Shown here: positions 17,117 to 25,131 of the stretch, piece after piece
Layout: the number at the start of each line of letters is the position of its first letter
Position numbering within the stretch: position 1 is the first letter of the stretch
Source of the DNA: Paracoccus alkanivorans
GTDB lineage: Bacteria; Pseudomonadota; Alphaproteobacteria; Rhodobacterales; Rhodobacteraceae
Assembly (NCBI RefSeq): GCF_003697785.1
Contig: NZ_QOKZ01000007.1
Span: forward strand, 1-64,000
DNA: 64,000 nt
Reading direction: 5' to 3'
The notes under the pieces: generated by a model
Databases searched by the model: none
Told to the model about the DNA's origin: nothing
What the model saw: only the letters and a program-made list of their open reading frames with translations
Position numbers and translations under genes: made by a program

Positions 17117-18267
17117 ACGATGATTGGTACATGCTGGCCGAGGAAGAACGGCTGTTCTGCGATGTGCTGGCCCGACTATGCGCCGACCGGATCGCCCCGA
17201 AGGCCGCTGAAACCGATGAAACATCAGCCTTTGTCCGCGCTCAACTGACGCAGCTAGGCGAAGTTGGCATGATGGGCGCCAACCTGCCCGAGGAATATGA
17301 CGGCAGTGGAATCTCGGCGCCCGCCCTCTTGCGGGCGGTGGCGATCGTTGCCGGCGCCTGCGGCTCCACCGCCTCGGCGCTGACCGCGCATTATCTTGCC
17401 ACGGACTCGATCCTGATCGGCGGGACTGACGCGCAGAAAAGGGCATGGTTGCCAAGGGCAGCCGCAGGGCAGGCCCTTGGCGCATTCGCTTTGACGGAAC
17501 CCACCGCGGGTTCGGACCCTGCCGACATGAAGACGCGAGCGCGCCGACAGGCCGATGGCTGGCATCTGAAAGGCACCAAGTGTTTTATTTCCAATGGCGG
17601 GGTGGCGGATTTCCTCATCGTTTACGCAGTGACCGATCCGGAAAAGGCGCATCATGGCATTTCGGCCTTCATTCTGCCGAAAGGCACTGCGGGGCTGGAT
17701 GCCGGTCCGCCGGAACGGACGATGGGGCTGAAGGGGGGACATGTTTTTACGCTGAATATCGATTGCCAGCTGCCTGAAGCCGCGCTGCTGGGTGAGGAGG
17801 GTCGTGGCTTCCGTACCGCAATGCAGGTGCTCGATAATGGCCGAATCGAGGTGGCCGCCCAATGTCTGGGCATGGCCGAGGCCGCGATGCAGGTCGCATG
17901 CGAATATGCGAAGGACCGGGTGATTGGCGGGAAAGCCTTGACTGATCGGCAGGGTATTCGCTGGATGATCGCCGATATGGGCGTAGCCTATCGTCAGGCG
18001 CTGCTCCTGGCGCAGGACGCTGCGCGGCAACGTGACGCAGCCCATCATAGCGGCGGGCGGTTTTCGCTCGCGGCGTCGATGGCCAAGCTGGCGGCATCCG
18101 AGGCAGCGGGGCGCATCGCCGACACCGCGCTGCAACTGCATGGCGGCTATGGCTTTACCCGGGACTTTCCTGTGGAACGAATTAATCGCGATCTGCGAAT
18201 CATGCGCATCTATGAAGGATCCAGTGAGATCCAGCGTAACATCATCTCCGGCCAGATGCTGGCCTGA
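17113..18267 (+). CDS. Acyl-CoA dehydrogenase
   Basis: 384 residues, complete. The order of blocks is that of soluble FAD acyl-CoA dehydrogenases: LPEEYDGSG, ALTEPTAGSDPADMKTRA (FAD/substrate contact), GLKGGHVFTL, then LQLHGGYGFTRDFPVERINRDLR and the catalytic-base region IYEGSSEIQRN. It oxidises an acyl-CoA to the 2,3-enoyl-CoA and passes electrons to ETF. The ATG at 17113 overlaps the CoA-transferase stop. Fifteen bases after its end starts a shrunken hutU gene, so it was part of a hut operon. A role in making urocanoyl-CoA from an imidazolepropionyl-CoA is a hypothesis discussed in the findings. Confidence 0.93.
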   Translation: MNDDWYMLAEEERLFCDVLARLCADRIAPKAAETDETSAFVRAQLTQLGEVGMMGANLPEEYDGSGISAPALLRAVAIVAGACGSTASALTAHYLATDSILIGGTDAQKRAWLPRAAAGQALGAFALTEPTAGSDPADMKTRARRQADGWHLKGTKCFISNGGVADFLIVYAVTDPEKAHHGISAFILPKGTAGLDAGPPERTMGLKGGHVFTLNIDCQLPEAALLGEEGRGFRTAMQVLDNGRIEVAAQCLGMAEAAMQVACEYAKDRVIGGKALTDRQGIRWMIADMGVAYRQALLLAQDAARQRDAAHHSGGRFSLAASMAKLAASEAAGRIADTALQLHGGYGFTRDFPVERINRDLRIMRIYEGSSEIQRNIISGQMLA

Positions 18268-18282
18268 CCATCGGAGCGAGAC

Positions 18283-18636
18283 ATGGACAGTCCCCGTCAC
18301 AACTGCCGCGACATCCATGCTGTGACCGGCACCAAGATTATCGAGAAAAGCTGGCTGACCGAGGCGCCGGTGCGAATGCTGATGAACAACCTGCATCCCG
18401 AAATGGCCGAGAACCCGCATGAACTGGTCGTCTATGGCGGCATCGGGCCTGCCGCGCGAACATGGCGCGATTTCGACCTGATCTGCTGCGACGGCAGCAA
18501 GGATGCCGATGCACGGATCGTGCGGGTGCTGTGGAACGACCCGGCAGCAAGAGTGATGCGTCACGCCGATGCCGGTTACGAGATTGCGTTGCACTGCGCG
18601 AAAGAGCATCAACTGAATCTGCCCGGTATCCTGTAA
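18283..18636 (+). pseudogene. hutU: Urocanate hydratase HutU with large in-frame internal deletion
   Basis: An open frame of 117 residues in which residues 1-68 match the N-terminus of HutU ([46 protein letters not shown]) and residues 70-117 match its C-terminus ([20 protein letters not shown], then [20 protein letters not shown]). HutU is about 555 residues, so roughly 440 are missing at a junction near 18487, and with them the NAD-binding and catalytic parts. The frame is kept, so a small protein may still be made, but not the enzyme. It follows the acyl-CoA dehydrogenase gene by 15 bases. Confidence 0.88.
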
Positions 18637-18717
18637 CGCCGAGTCGATGCGGCACTATCATTGGCGGTAGTGCCTTGAACGGATAATAGACCGAAACTAC
18701 CCAACAAGGAGACTGAC

Positions 18718-19536
18718 ATGACCCTGAAGACCACCCTGAAAGGCGCCCTGCTCGGGATCGCCGCACTAGGCCTGGCCGCGCCCGCCATGGCCGACCAACT
18801 CGCCGACATCAAGGCCGAAGGCAAGATCATCACCGCGACCGACATGCATTATGCGCCCTTCGACATGCTGAGCAACGGTACATATGAGGGCATGACCAAG
18901 GACCTGTTTGACGAGGTCGCCAAGGAAATCGGCGTCGAGCCTGTCTATCAGGACATTCCCTGGACGGCCGAACTGCCGGGGCTGGAAGTCGGCAAGTTCG
19001 ACATCGTCATCGCTCCTGTGACGATTACCCCCGAACGGCTGGAGCGTTACACCTTCACTCCGCCGATTGCCGATGCGACAGTCTCGCTGGTGAAGGCCAA
19101 GGGCAATGACGATCTGCAGAAGCCCGAAGATATCGCCGGCAAGACCGTAGGCGTTCAGCAAGGCACGGCGCAGTTCCGCCAGCTTCAGGCCTATGGCGAA
19201 GAGCTGGGTGGAATCACCATCAAGGAGTATGGCACCACCGACGAAGCATATGCCGATCTGGCTGCGGGCCGTCTGGACGCTGTTGCAGGATCGCTTCCGA
19301 ACCTGACCTATCTGGTAAAGAACCGCCCCGAAAGCTTCGCCCTGTTCGAGCCTGCGCAATTCGGTGAACCCACTTATTTCGCATGGGTTCTGCGCAAGGA
19401 AGAGGCCAGCGAAAGTTTTGCCAAGGCCATTGAGGACGCCATCGCCAAGATGACTGAAGATGGCCGCATCAAGGCGATCCAGGAAAAATGGCTGGGCAGC
19501 TATACCGAACTGCCGCTGACCGCATCCGCCAACTGA
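18718..19536 (+). CDS. Polar amino-acid-type ABC transporter, periplasmic binding protein
   Basis: 272 residues with a signal peptide (GALLGIAALGLAAPAMA, cut near residue 25). The mature part is a family 3 solute-binding protein: ITATDMHYAPFDM...G at its start, GKFDIVIAPVTITPERLE, GKTVGVQQGTAQ and a C-terminal IKAIQEKWLGSY. It captures a small polar molecule in the periplasm for the permeases and ATPase that follow. A purine-rich AAGGAG precedes the ATG. It comes 81 bp after the hutU remnant, so the original substrate may have been histidine, urocanate or a related imidazole acid; the sequence does not settle this. Confidence 0.9.
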   Translation: MTLKTTLKGALLGIAALGLAAPAMADQLADIKAEGKIITATDMHYAPFDMLSNGTYEGMTKDLFDEVAKEIGVEPVYQDIPWTAELPGLEVGKFDIVIAPVTITPERLERYTFTPPIADATVSLVKAKGNDDLQKPEDIAGKTVGVQQGTAQFRQLQAYGEELGGITIKEYGTTDEAYADLAAGRLDAVAGSLPNLTYLVKNRPESFALFEPAQFGEPTYFAWVLRKEEASESFAKAIEDAIAKMTEDGRIKAIQEKWLGSYTELPLTASAN

Positions 19537-19592
19537 TTTCCTGCCGGGCGGCGTTTTGAACCTGCCCGGCCTCTCGATCAAACGGAGTGGCG

Positions 19593-20240
19593 ATGTTCTC
19601 TATCGAGACATTCTTCGACAGCTTCGGCCCGCTGTTCTGGGCGGCGCGTTATACACTGCTGGTTTCGGGCCTTGGCATTGCGCTGGGGCTGGTGATCGGG
19701 GCTCTGATCTGTGCCGCCGGCCTGTCACGCTGGACCGCTGCACAGCGTTTCGCAGCGATCTGGGTCAGCTTCCTGCGCGGGGTGCCGTTGCTGGTCCAGC
19801 TTTTGCTGATGTATTACCTGCTGCCGGTCATAGGTATCAACGTGCCTGCCATTGCCGCAGCCGTCATTACCGTCGGCATCTGTGCCAGTGCCTATATCAG
19901 CGAAATCTGGCGTGGAGCGATCGGTGCCCTGCCCAAAGGCCAGTCCGAGGCGGCAATCGCCATAGGCATGGACCCGCGTAACGTCTGGACCCGGATCATC
20001 CTGCCACAGGCGGTTGTCCTGTCGCTGCCGGCGCTGGTCAACGAGCTGATCCTGCTGGTCAAGGCTTCCTCGCTGGTGTCTGTCGTCGGTATTCTCGAGG
20101 TCACCCGCGCCAGTCAGGCGCACGCTGCCACGACCTTCCGCCCGCTGGAGGTTTATCTGGCCGCCGCCTGCATTTACCTGCTGATCAATCTGTGCCTTGC
20201 CGGGCTTGGCCGCTATCTCGAACACAGGACGGCCGTCTGA
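19593..20240 (+). CDS. Polar amino-acid-type ABC transporter permease 1
   Basis: 215 residues from the ATG at 19593 (CGGAG six bases before), preferred to a GTG two codons earlier. HisM/GlnP-type inner-membrane permease with about five helices, starting FDSFGPLFWAARYTLLVSGLG. The EAA loop that contacts the ATPase reads GALPKGQSEAAIAIGMD, and the SFLRGVPLLVQLLLMYYLLP segment is typical. Its stop overlaps the start of the second permease by one base (TGATG), so the two are coupled and likely form a heterodimer. Confidence 0.92.
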   Translation: MFSIETFFDSFGPLFWAARYTLLVSGLGIALGLVIGALICAAGLSRWTAAQRFAAIWVSFLRGVPLLVQLLLMYYLLPVIGINVPAIAAAVITVGICASAYISEIWRGAIGALPKGQSEAAIAIGMDPRNVWTRIILPQAVVLSLPALVNELILLVKASSLVSVVGILEVTRASQAHAATTFRPLEVYLAAACIYLLINLCLAGLGRYLEHRTAV

Positions 20241-20902
20241 TGGAATGGAGCATTTTTCAGCAATACGGCCCTATGTTGCTACGCGGCTTTCAGATTACGG
20301 TTTTCTGTTGGCTGTTCGGCACGATCTTCGGGATGATTCTTGGCCTGCTCATCGCGCTGGCGCAGCGTTACGGCGTCAAGCCTGTTCGCTGGCTGCTGCA
20401 GGCCTATATCGAGATCATTCGGGGCACGCCGTTTCTGGTGCAATTATTCGTGCTGTATTACGGCGGTCCGCTGATCGGACTGCGGCTGGACGCGTTGCCG
20501 GCCGGGCTGTTGGGTCTGACTATCTATGGCAGCCCGTATTTCGCGGAGATCTTCCGCTCGGCCTTTCGCGCCGTTCCGCATGGCCAGATCGAGGCAGCCC
20601 GGGCCATCGGAATGGCCGAGGTCTCGATCATCCGCCGCATCCTGCTGCCGCTCGGGCTGGTGTCGGCCCTGCCGGCGCTGGTCAATTTCTCGATCATCCT
20701 GACCAAGGAAACGGTGATCCTGTCGATCATCACGGTTCCCGAACTGATGTATCAGGTTCAGCGCATGTCTACGGAAACCTTCCGCTATCTGGAAGCGAAT
20801 CTTGTTCTGGCGCTGTTCTTCTGGGCCTTGGTCGAACTGATCTCGCGCGTCGGCCGCCGGCTGGAAATCCGCATTACGAAACATCTTATCGAAAGGACCT
20901 GA
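20240..20902 (+). CDS. Polar amino-acid-type ABC transporter permease 2
   Basis: 220 residues from the ATG overlapping the previous stop. It belongs to the same HisQM/GlnP family: GFQITVFCWLFGTIFGM at the start, IEIIRGTPFLVQLFVLYYGG, and the EAA loop AVPHGQIEAARAIGMAEVS. With permease 1 it forms the membrane channel. The gene is followed by the ATPase gene after one base, completing a binding protein-permease-permease-ATPase operon. Confidence 0.92.
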   Translation: MEWSIFQQYGPMLLRGFQITVFCWLFGTIFGMILGLLIALAQRYGVKPVRWLLQAYIEIIRGTPFLVQLFVLYYGGPLIGLRLDALPAGLLGLTIYGSPYFAEIFRSAFRAVPHGQIEAARAIGMAEVSIIRRILLPLGLVSALPALVNFSIILTKETVILSIITVPELMYQVQRMSTETFRYLEANLVLALFFWALVELISRVGRRLEIRITKHLIERT

Positions 20903-20903
20903 G

Positions 20904-21680
20904 ATGGTTCAGGCATCCTCTGTCGAGATCCGCAAGGTGAACAAGTTCTACGGCCCGTTTCAGGCGCTTAAGGATATTGACCTGTCCGTGCCGCCGGGCA
21001 AGGTCACCTGCCTGATCGGACCATCCGGCTCCGGCAAATCCACGCTGCTGCGCTGCATCAACTTCCTTGAGGAATACGATTCCGGCGAAGTTCGCATCGA
21101 CGATCAACTGATCGGCTATGAAGTGCCGGGCGGGCGCAAGATGCCGGCCCGCAAACTGCGCGAGATGCGCCGCTCGATCGGGATGGTATTCCAGCAGTTC
21201 AACCTGTGGCCGCACATGACCGCGCAGGAAAATGTGGCCGAGGGGCTGATTCGCGTGCGGGGCCTGCCCAGGGCCGAAGCCGCCGACCGCGCAGTCGAGG
21301 CATTGCGCAAGGTGGGGCTGGGCGACAAGATGGCCAATCACCCGGCGCGGCTGTCGGGTGGGCAGCAACAGCGCGTCGCGATTGCCCGCGCCATCGCGAT
21401 GGAACCGCAGCTGATGCTGTTCGATGAACCGACCAGCGCGCTGGATCCCGAACTGGTAGGCGAAGTGCTGAACGTCATGAAGACGCTGGCAGGCGAGGGC
21501 ATGACCATGGTCGTCGTCACGCATGAAATGGGCTTTGCCGCCCATGTCGCCGATCAGGTCGCCTTCATGGAGGCAGGCGAGCTGGTTGCCGTCGATGCTC
21601 CGGCCCGCATCTTGCATCAGCCCGAAGATCCTCGCATTCAGGGTTTTTTGCGGACCTATCACGAGCGAAATGCGTTCTGA
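20904..21680 (+). CDS. Polar amino-acid-type ABC transporter ATPase (GlnQ/HisP-like)
   Basis: 258 residues. All ABC motifs are present: Walker A GPSGSGKST, Q-loop in MVFQQFNLWPHMT, signature LSGGQQQR, Walker B LMLFDEPTSALDPE and the switch His in VVVTHEMGFAAHVAD. It drives uptake by the two permeases before it. The gene ends the operon; a strong hairpin follows at 21691-21713. The polar amino-acid class is clear, the substrate is not. Confidence 0.94.
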   Translation: MVQASSVEIRKVNKFYGPFQALKDIDLSVPPGKVTCLIGPSGSGKSTLLRCINFLEEYDSGEVRIDDQLIGYEVPGGRKMPARKLREMRRSIGMVFQQFNLWPHMTAQENVAEGLIRVRGLPRAEAADRAVEALRKVGLGDKMANHPARLSGGQQQRVAIARAIAMEPQLMLFDEPTSALDPELVGEVLNVMKTLAGEGMTMVVVTHEMGFAAHVADQVAFMEAGELVAVDAPARILHQPEDPRIQGFLRTYHERNAF

Positions 21681-21690
21681 TGATCAACGG

Positions 21691-21713
21691 GCAGCCCCAT
21701 CGCGATGGGCTGC
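21691..21713 (+). terminator. Hairpin after the ABC transporter operon
   Basis: Inverted repeat GCAGCCCCATCG / CGATGGGCTGC, 11 paired bases with one bulged C and almost no loop, 11 bases after the ATPase stop. GC-rich and without a T-run, so termination is likely but not proven. Confidence 0.55.
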
Positions 21714-21906
21714 GCGCCTTGCGCATCTGGCCGGAAGTCTGGGTGTCCTGGATGAGCGTTTGTGCCGTTGCCCGGATGACTGGCCCCGATTGGTGCCAGC
21801 CGCAACCTTGCATGGTTGGAAGCACGGGCTGATCCATGAGAGCACGGGCAGGGCGGTTCAGGATGTAGCGTGCGGCGATTTAAGACTTGAACATCTTCGA
21901 GCAGGA
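21714..21906. other. Gene-free stretch before the IS630 remnant
   Basis: A 50-codon frame starts at 21680 in TGATG overlap with the ATPase stop and ends at 21832, but it resembles nothing and passes through the terminator hairpin. No other coding signal was found here. Confidence 0.4.
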
Positions 21907-22010
21907 TTAGAGCGCGTCGCGTTTGATCGGTTTTGTATCCGGCGGCTTTGAAGAAGTTGTGGCATTCCTCTTCGCTGAACAGATCGCAGGCCTGTCCGAC
22001 ATCAGAGCTT
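21907..22010 (-). mobile_element. IS630-family transposase C-terminal remnant, inverted relative to the first
   Basis: The minus strand reads [20 protein letters not shown], the conserved tail of IS630 transposases, and then runs through CGATCAAACGCGACGCGCTC, which looks like an IS end. About 22 of 23 bases around AACTTCTTCAAAGCCGC are shared with the copy at 12.8 kb. The rest of the element is lost. It abuts the stop of the next leftward gene at 22017. Confidence 0.65.
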
Positions 22011-22016
22011 GCGAGC

Positions 22017-23048
22017 TCACTGTGACCAGGAGATATCGACCACCCGTCTGATCTCGTCGATCATGTGCATCATCTCCAAAGTTGCGGTCAACGGCCTCTG
22101 ACCAGCCTCAAAGCGACCATCGGCGATGCAGCGCGCGACCTCTGCCGCCTCGAAATACAGCCCCTCGAAATGACGACCGGCGGGTTCCTCATAACGCAGG
22201 CATGTTGAACCATCCGCCGAGATAAGTTCGAACGGGCCTGGCAGATTGAATTCCGATCCGAACCGGATGGTTGCCTCTGTGCCGACGATGGCGGCGTTCG
22301 TCGGGGTAAGGCCGTAAAGCGTCGTCGACATGGTGCCATGATTTCCGGCTGCGTTCGCCATGGCGATCGAGAGCTGCCCATGCACCCCACTCGGGTCGTC
22401 CTGTTTCAGGCCGACCATCTGCTTGGCCGGTCCAAGAAGCTTTGACAGGAGTGAAATCGGGTAAGTGCCCAGATCAAGCAGTGGACCGCCTGCCAATGCC
22501 GGGTTGAAAATACGGTGATCGCGGGTGAAATATTCGCCATATTCGGTATGGATCGACTTGATCTCGCCCAGGACTCCCGCGTCGAAAAGCTGTTGCAGCA
22601 CGTCGAATTTCGGCAGGAAATAGGTCCAGAGCGCTTCGCAGAGGAACAGTTCTTTCTTGCGAGCCACGGCCACCATTTCGGCAGCCTGCGCATGGTCAAG
22701 CGCCATCGGCTTTTCAACCAGCACATTGCGCCCCGCGTTCAGCGCCAGCAGGACATGAGCATGATGCGTGTTATGCGGTGTGGCGACATAAATCACGTTA
22801 AGGCTGTCATCCGCGACCAGTTCCTCGTAACCGCCATATACGTGCGTGATATCCCAGTTGCGGGCGAAGGTGGCGGCCTTTTCCGGGCTTCGGGAGCCTA
22901 CGGCAGCAATCTCCTGTCGCGTATGAGCGCGGACGGATCGAATGAATTGCTCGGCGATCCAGCCGGAGCCAAGAATGCCCCAGCGAAGCGCCGGGGCCTG
23001 CATCGGGTCAGGGACGCGCGAGGCAGGCAGGGCATTCGGAAAGGCCAT
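22017..23048 (-). CDS. Gfo/Idh/MocA-family NAD(P)-dependent oxidoreductase
   Basis: 343 residues from the ATG at 23048, which overlaps the previous gene's stop (TGATG); an upstream in-frame ATG at 23063 is less likely. The N-terminal Rossmann part has WGILGSGWIAEQF and the conserved VEKPMALD; the C-terminal part has GGPLLDLGTYPISLL, a signature near the dihydrodiol dehydrogenase and glucose-fructose oxidoreductase branch. Such enzymes oxidise or reduce cyclic polyols and sugars in the cytoplasm. As the last gene of a four-gene leftward operon with IolG- and IolE-like genes, it probably handles an inositol isomer or derivative. Confidence 0.87.
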   Translation of the reverse strand: MAFPNALPASRVPDPMQAPALRWGILGSGWIAEQFIRSVRAHTRQEIAAVGSRSPEKAATFARNWDITHVYGGYEELVADDSLNVIYVATPHNTHHAHVLLALNAGRNVLVEKPMALDHAQAAEMVAVARKKELFLCEALWTYFLPKFDVLQQLFDAGVLGEIKSIHTEYGEYFTRDHRIFNPALAGGPLLDLGTYPISLLSKLLGPAKQMVGLKQDDPSGVHGQLSIAMANAAGNHGTMSTTLYGLTPTNAAIVGTEATIRFGSEFNLPGPFELISADGSTCLRYEEPAGRHFEGLYFEAAEVARCIADGRFEAGQRPLTATLEMMHMIDEIRRVVDISWSQ

Positions 23049-24214
23049 CAGACAATCTCCCATGCGCGGGATTGCAGCGAGCGTTCCATTGCATCCGCGA
23101 TCCGCATGTTTTGCAGGCCAAAGGCAAAATCGGGGTCACAGCCATTCTGTCCGCATATACCGGCGATCAGATCATGGACCTCGATTACCTTGACGTCGAA
23201 ATAGCCCAATCCGCCGCCGCCAAAATCGAAAGGGAAAAAGGCGGCGAATTGCGGCACCTGTGATCCGGCAAGCAGGGTCTTGAAGCCCCGGTCGCGTTTG
23301 TCATCGCCGAATCGTGCGACTTTCAACTCGTTGAAGCGTTCGCCATCCATGATGATCGTTCCTTCGGTGCCCGAGATTTCCCAGTAGATGCCGAACACCT
23401 TGCCCGCCGCGACGCGGGACGCCTCGATCGTGCCGCCGGCGCCGCTGGCAAAGCGGATCATCGTCTGGATCTGGTCTTCGTTCTCGACTTCGCGCCGGGG
23501 CGCGCCGGGATCGGCCTTGGCACTGTAGCTTGCAGCACCCTGCGGCACGGGTCGGGTCGGGAAATATGTCTGTGCTTGCGCAATCGCGCTTTCAATATCG
23601 CCCATCAGGTATTGCGCTACCGAAATAACATGGCTGCCCAGATCGCCGAGCGCACCGGATCCGGCCTCCTTGCGGGTGCAGCGCCATGAAAACGGAAGGT
23701 CGGGATCGTTGAAGAACCCCTGATCGAACCAGCCACGGAAGCGCATCGGGGTGCCGATCTCTCCGGCCTCGATGATCTGCCTGGCCAGCATCGCGGCGGG
23801 TGTCTTGACGTTGTTGAAGGCAACCATTGTCTTGACGCCTGCGGCATTGGCGGCGGCGGTCATCTCTTCCGCCTCGGCCACCGTCACGGAAAGCGGTTTT
23901 TCGCAATAGACATGCTTGCCCGCCGCAATCGCCGCCAGGGCCATCTCGTGATGCAAGGCGTTCGGAGAGGTGATGTCGACCACATCCACCTTTGGGTCGG
24001 TCACGAGGTTCCGCCAATCTCCCGTCCAGGTCTCGAAGCCGAAGCGTGCGGCAGCGTCGGCAGCGAGTTCTTCGCTCACATCCGCCAGTTTATAAAGATG
24101 GGGCACGGCGGGCAGATCCTTGTAGAGCATTCCCGCGCGGCGGAAGGCGTCGGCATGGGCCTGCCCCATGAAGCCCGATCCGATCAGGCCAATATTGAGT
24201 TGTTGCTTGGTCAT
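23048..24214 (-). CDS. Gfo/Idh/MocA-family oxidoreductase (inositol/L-sugar dehydrogenase-like)
   Basis: 388 residues from the ATG at 24214, in TGATG overlap with the upstream stop; the frame continues upstream without a better start. Rossmann start IGLIGSGFMGQAHADAFRRAG, then ADVSEELA, CEKPLSVT and GDLGSHVISVAQYLMGDI. This long form, with an insert around SYSAKADPGAPRREVENED, is common in inositol clusters of alphaproteobacteria and is related to enzymes acting on scyllo-inositol and L-sugars. Substrate is inferred from family and operon only. It is translationally coupled on both sides. Confidence 0.87.
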   Translation of the reverse strand: MTKQQLNIGLIGSGFMGQAHADAFRRAGMLYKDLPAVPHLYKLADVSEELAADAAARFGFETWTGDWRNLVTDPKVDVVDITSPNALHHEMALAAIAAGKHVYCEKPLSVTVAEAEEMTAAANAAGVKTMVAFNNVKTPAAMLARQIIEAGEIGTPMRFRGWFDQGFFNDPDLPFSWRCTRKEAGSGALGDLGSHVISVAQYLMGDIESAIAQAQTYFPTRPVPQGAASYSAKADPGAPRREVENEDQIQTMIRFASGAGGTIEASRVAAGKVFGIYWEISGTEGTIIMDGERFNELKVARFGDDKRDRGFKTLLAGSQVPQFAAFFPFDFGGGGLGYFDVKVIEVHDLIAGICGQNGCDPDFAFGLQNMRIADAMERSLQSRAWEIV

Positions 24215-25128
24215 CAGAACTCTCCGGAAATGTGGCGGAATACGGTTTCGACATGGCGAATCGCGCGGGTGACAGCAGGCAACGGCGGTGCCTTGGCCGG
24301 ATCCTGCTCGGCCTCTACCACCATCCATCCCCGATAGCCGCTGTCGTGCACAAAACGCGCAACAGGAGCGAAATCAACGCAGCCGTCACCCGGCACGGTG
24401 AACATGCCTGCCCGGACGCCGGTATTGAAACTGGCATCGCGCGAGCGGATATCGTCCATGACCTGACGTCGAATATCCTTCAGATGAATATGCACGATCC
24501 GGTCGCCATGACGCTCGATCAGCCTGGCATGGTCAAAGCCGGCAGCGGCGGCATGGCCTGTGTCCAGCAAAAGGCCCAGTTCCAGCCCGGCATGGTCAAG
24601 AATAGCGCTGATCTCGGGTAATGTTTCGGCGACCATCATCAAGTGGTGATGATAGGCCAGCCGCAGCCCGTATTCACCATGCAGCCAGCGGGCGAATTCC
24701 GTCAGACGCCGCGCATAGCCGGGCCGGGCATCCTCATCCATTACCAGCCGCCGCGACATGGGTTCATTCAATGGCGCCTCGCCCGTCATCATCGCGACCT
24801 CGCCATAGACCATGACATCGCAGCCCATTTCGGTCAGCAGCGACGCATGTGCCTGCGCGGCGGCGCACTCGTCCGCGGCGTTCCGCGTGGCAAGCTTTCC
24901 GGAATACCAACCTGACGCGAGGTTCAGATTTTCCGCTGTGAGAAGAGGCGCGAGCTGCCCGGCTTCTCGTGGAAACAACCGCCCGAGTTCTACCCCCTGA
25001 TACCCGGCCCGCGCCGCCTCCTTCAGGCAGGTCTCGACCGGAGTGAGGCCGCCCAGATCCTCCAGAACGTCATTTGTCCAGGATAGCGGGCTGACCGCCA
25101 GACGCACCCCTTTTGGCAGGAACTCCAT
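24214..25128 (-). CDS. Inosose dehydratase-like TIM-barrel protein (IolE paralogue)
   Basis: 304 residues of the AP-endonuclease 2/xylose isomerase-like TIM barrel. The start (VRLAVSPLSWTNDVLEDLGG) is the IolE pattern; metal and active-site stretches follow: YHHHLMMVAE, LLLDTGHAAAAG, VHIHLKDIRRQVM, FTVPGDGCVDF and WMVVEAEQDPA. IolE removes water from 2-keto-myo-inositol. A second iolE lies in the rightward operon at 38.4 kb, so this copy may serve another inosose. It lies 3 bases after the IolG-like gene. Confidence 0.85.
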   Translation of the reverse strand: MEFLPKGVRLAVSPLSWTNDVLEDLGGLTPVETCLKEAARAGYQGVELGRLFPREAGQLAPLLTAENLNLASGWYSGKLATRNAADECAAAQAHASLLTEMGCDVMVYGEVAMMTGEAPLNEPMSRRLVMDEDARPGYARRLTEFARWLHGEYGLRLAYHHHLMMVAETLPEISAILDHAGLELGLLLDTGHAAAAGFDHARLIERHGDRIVHIHLKDIRRQVMDDIRSRDASFNTGVRAGMFTVPGDGCVDFAPVARFVHDSGYRGWMVVEAEQDPAKAPPLPAVTRAIRHVETVFRHISGEF

Positions 25129-25131
25129 CGC

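Noticed and set aside
21680..21832. 50-codon frame in TGATG overlap with the ABC ATPase stop
   Set aside because: The overlap is tempting, but the frame runs through the terminator hairpin and resembles no protein.
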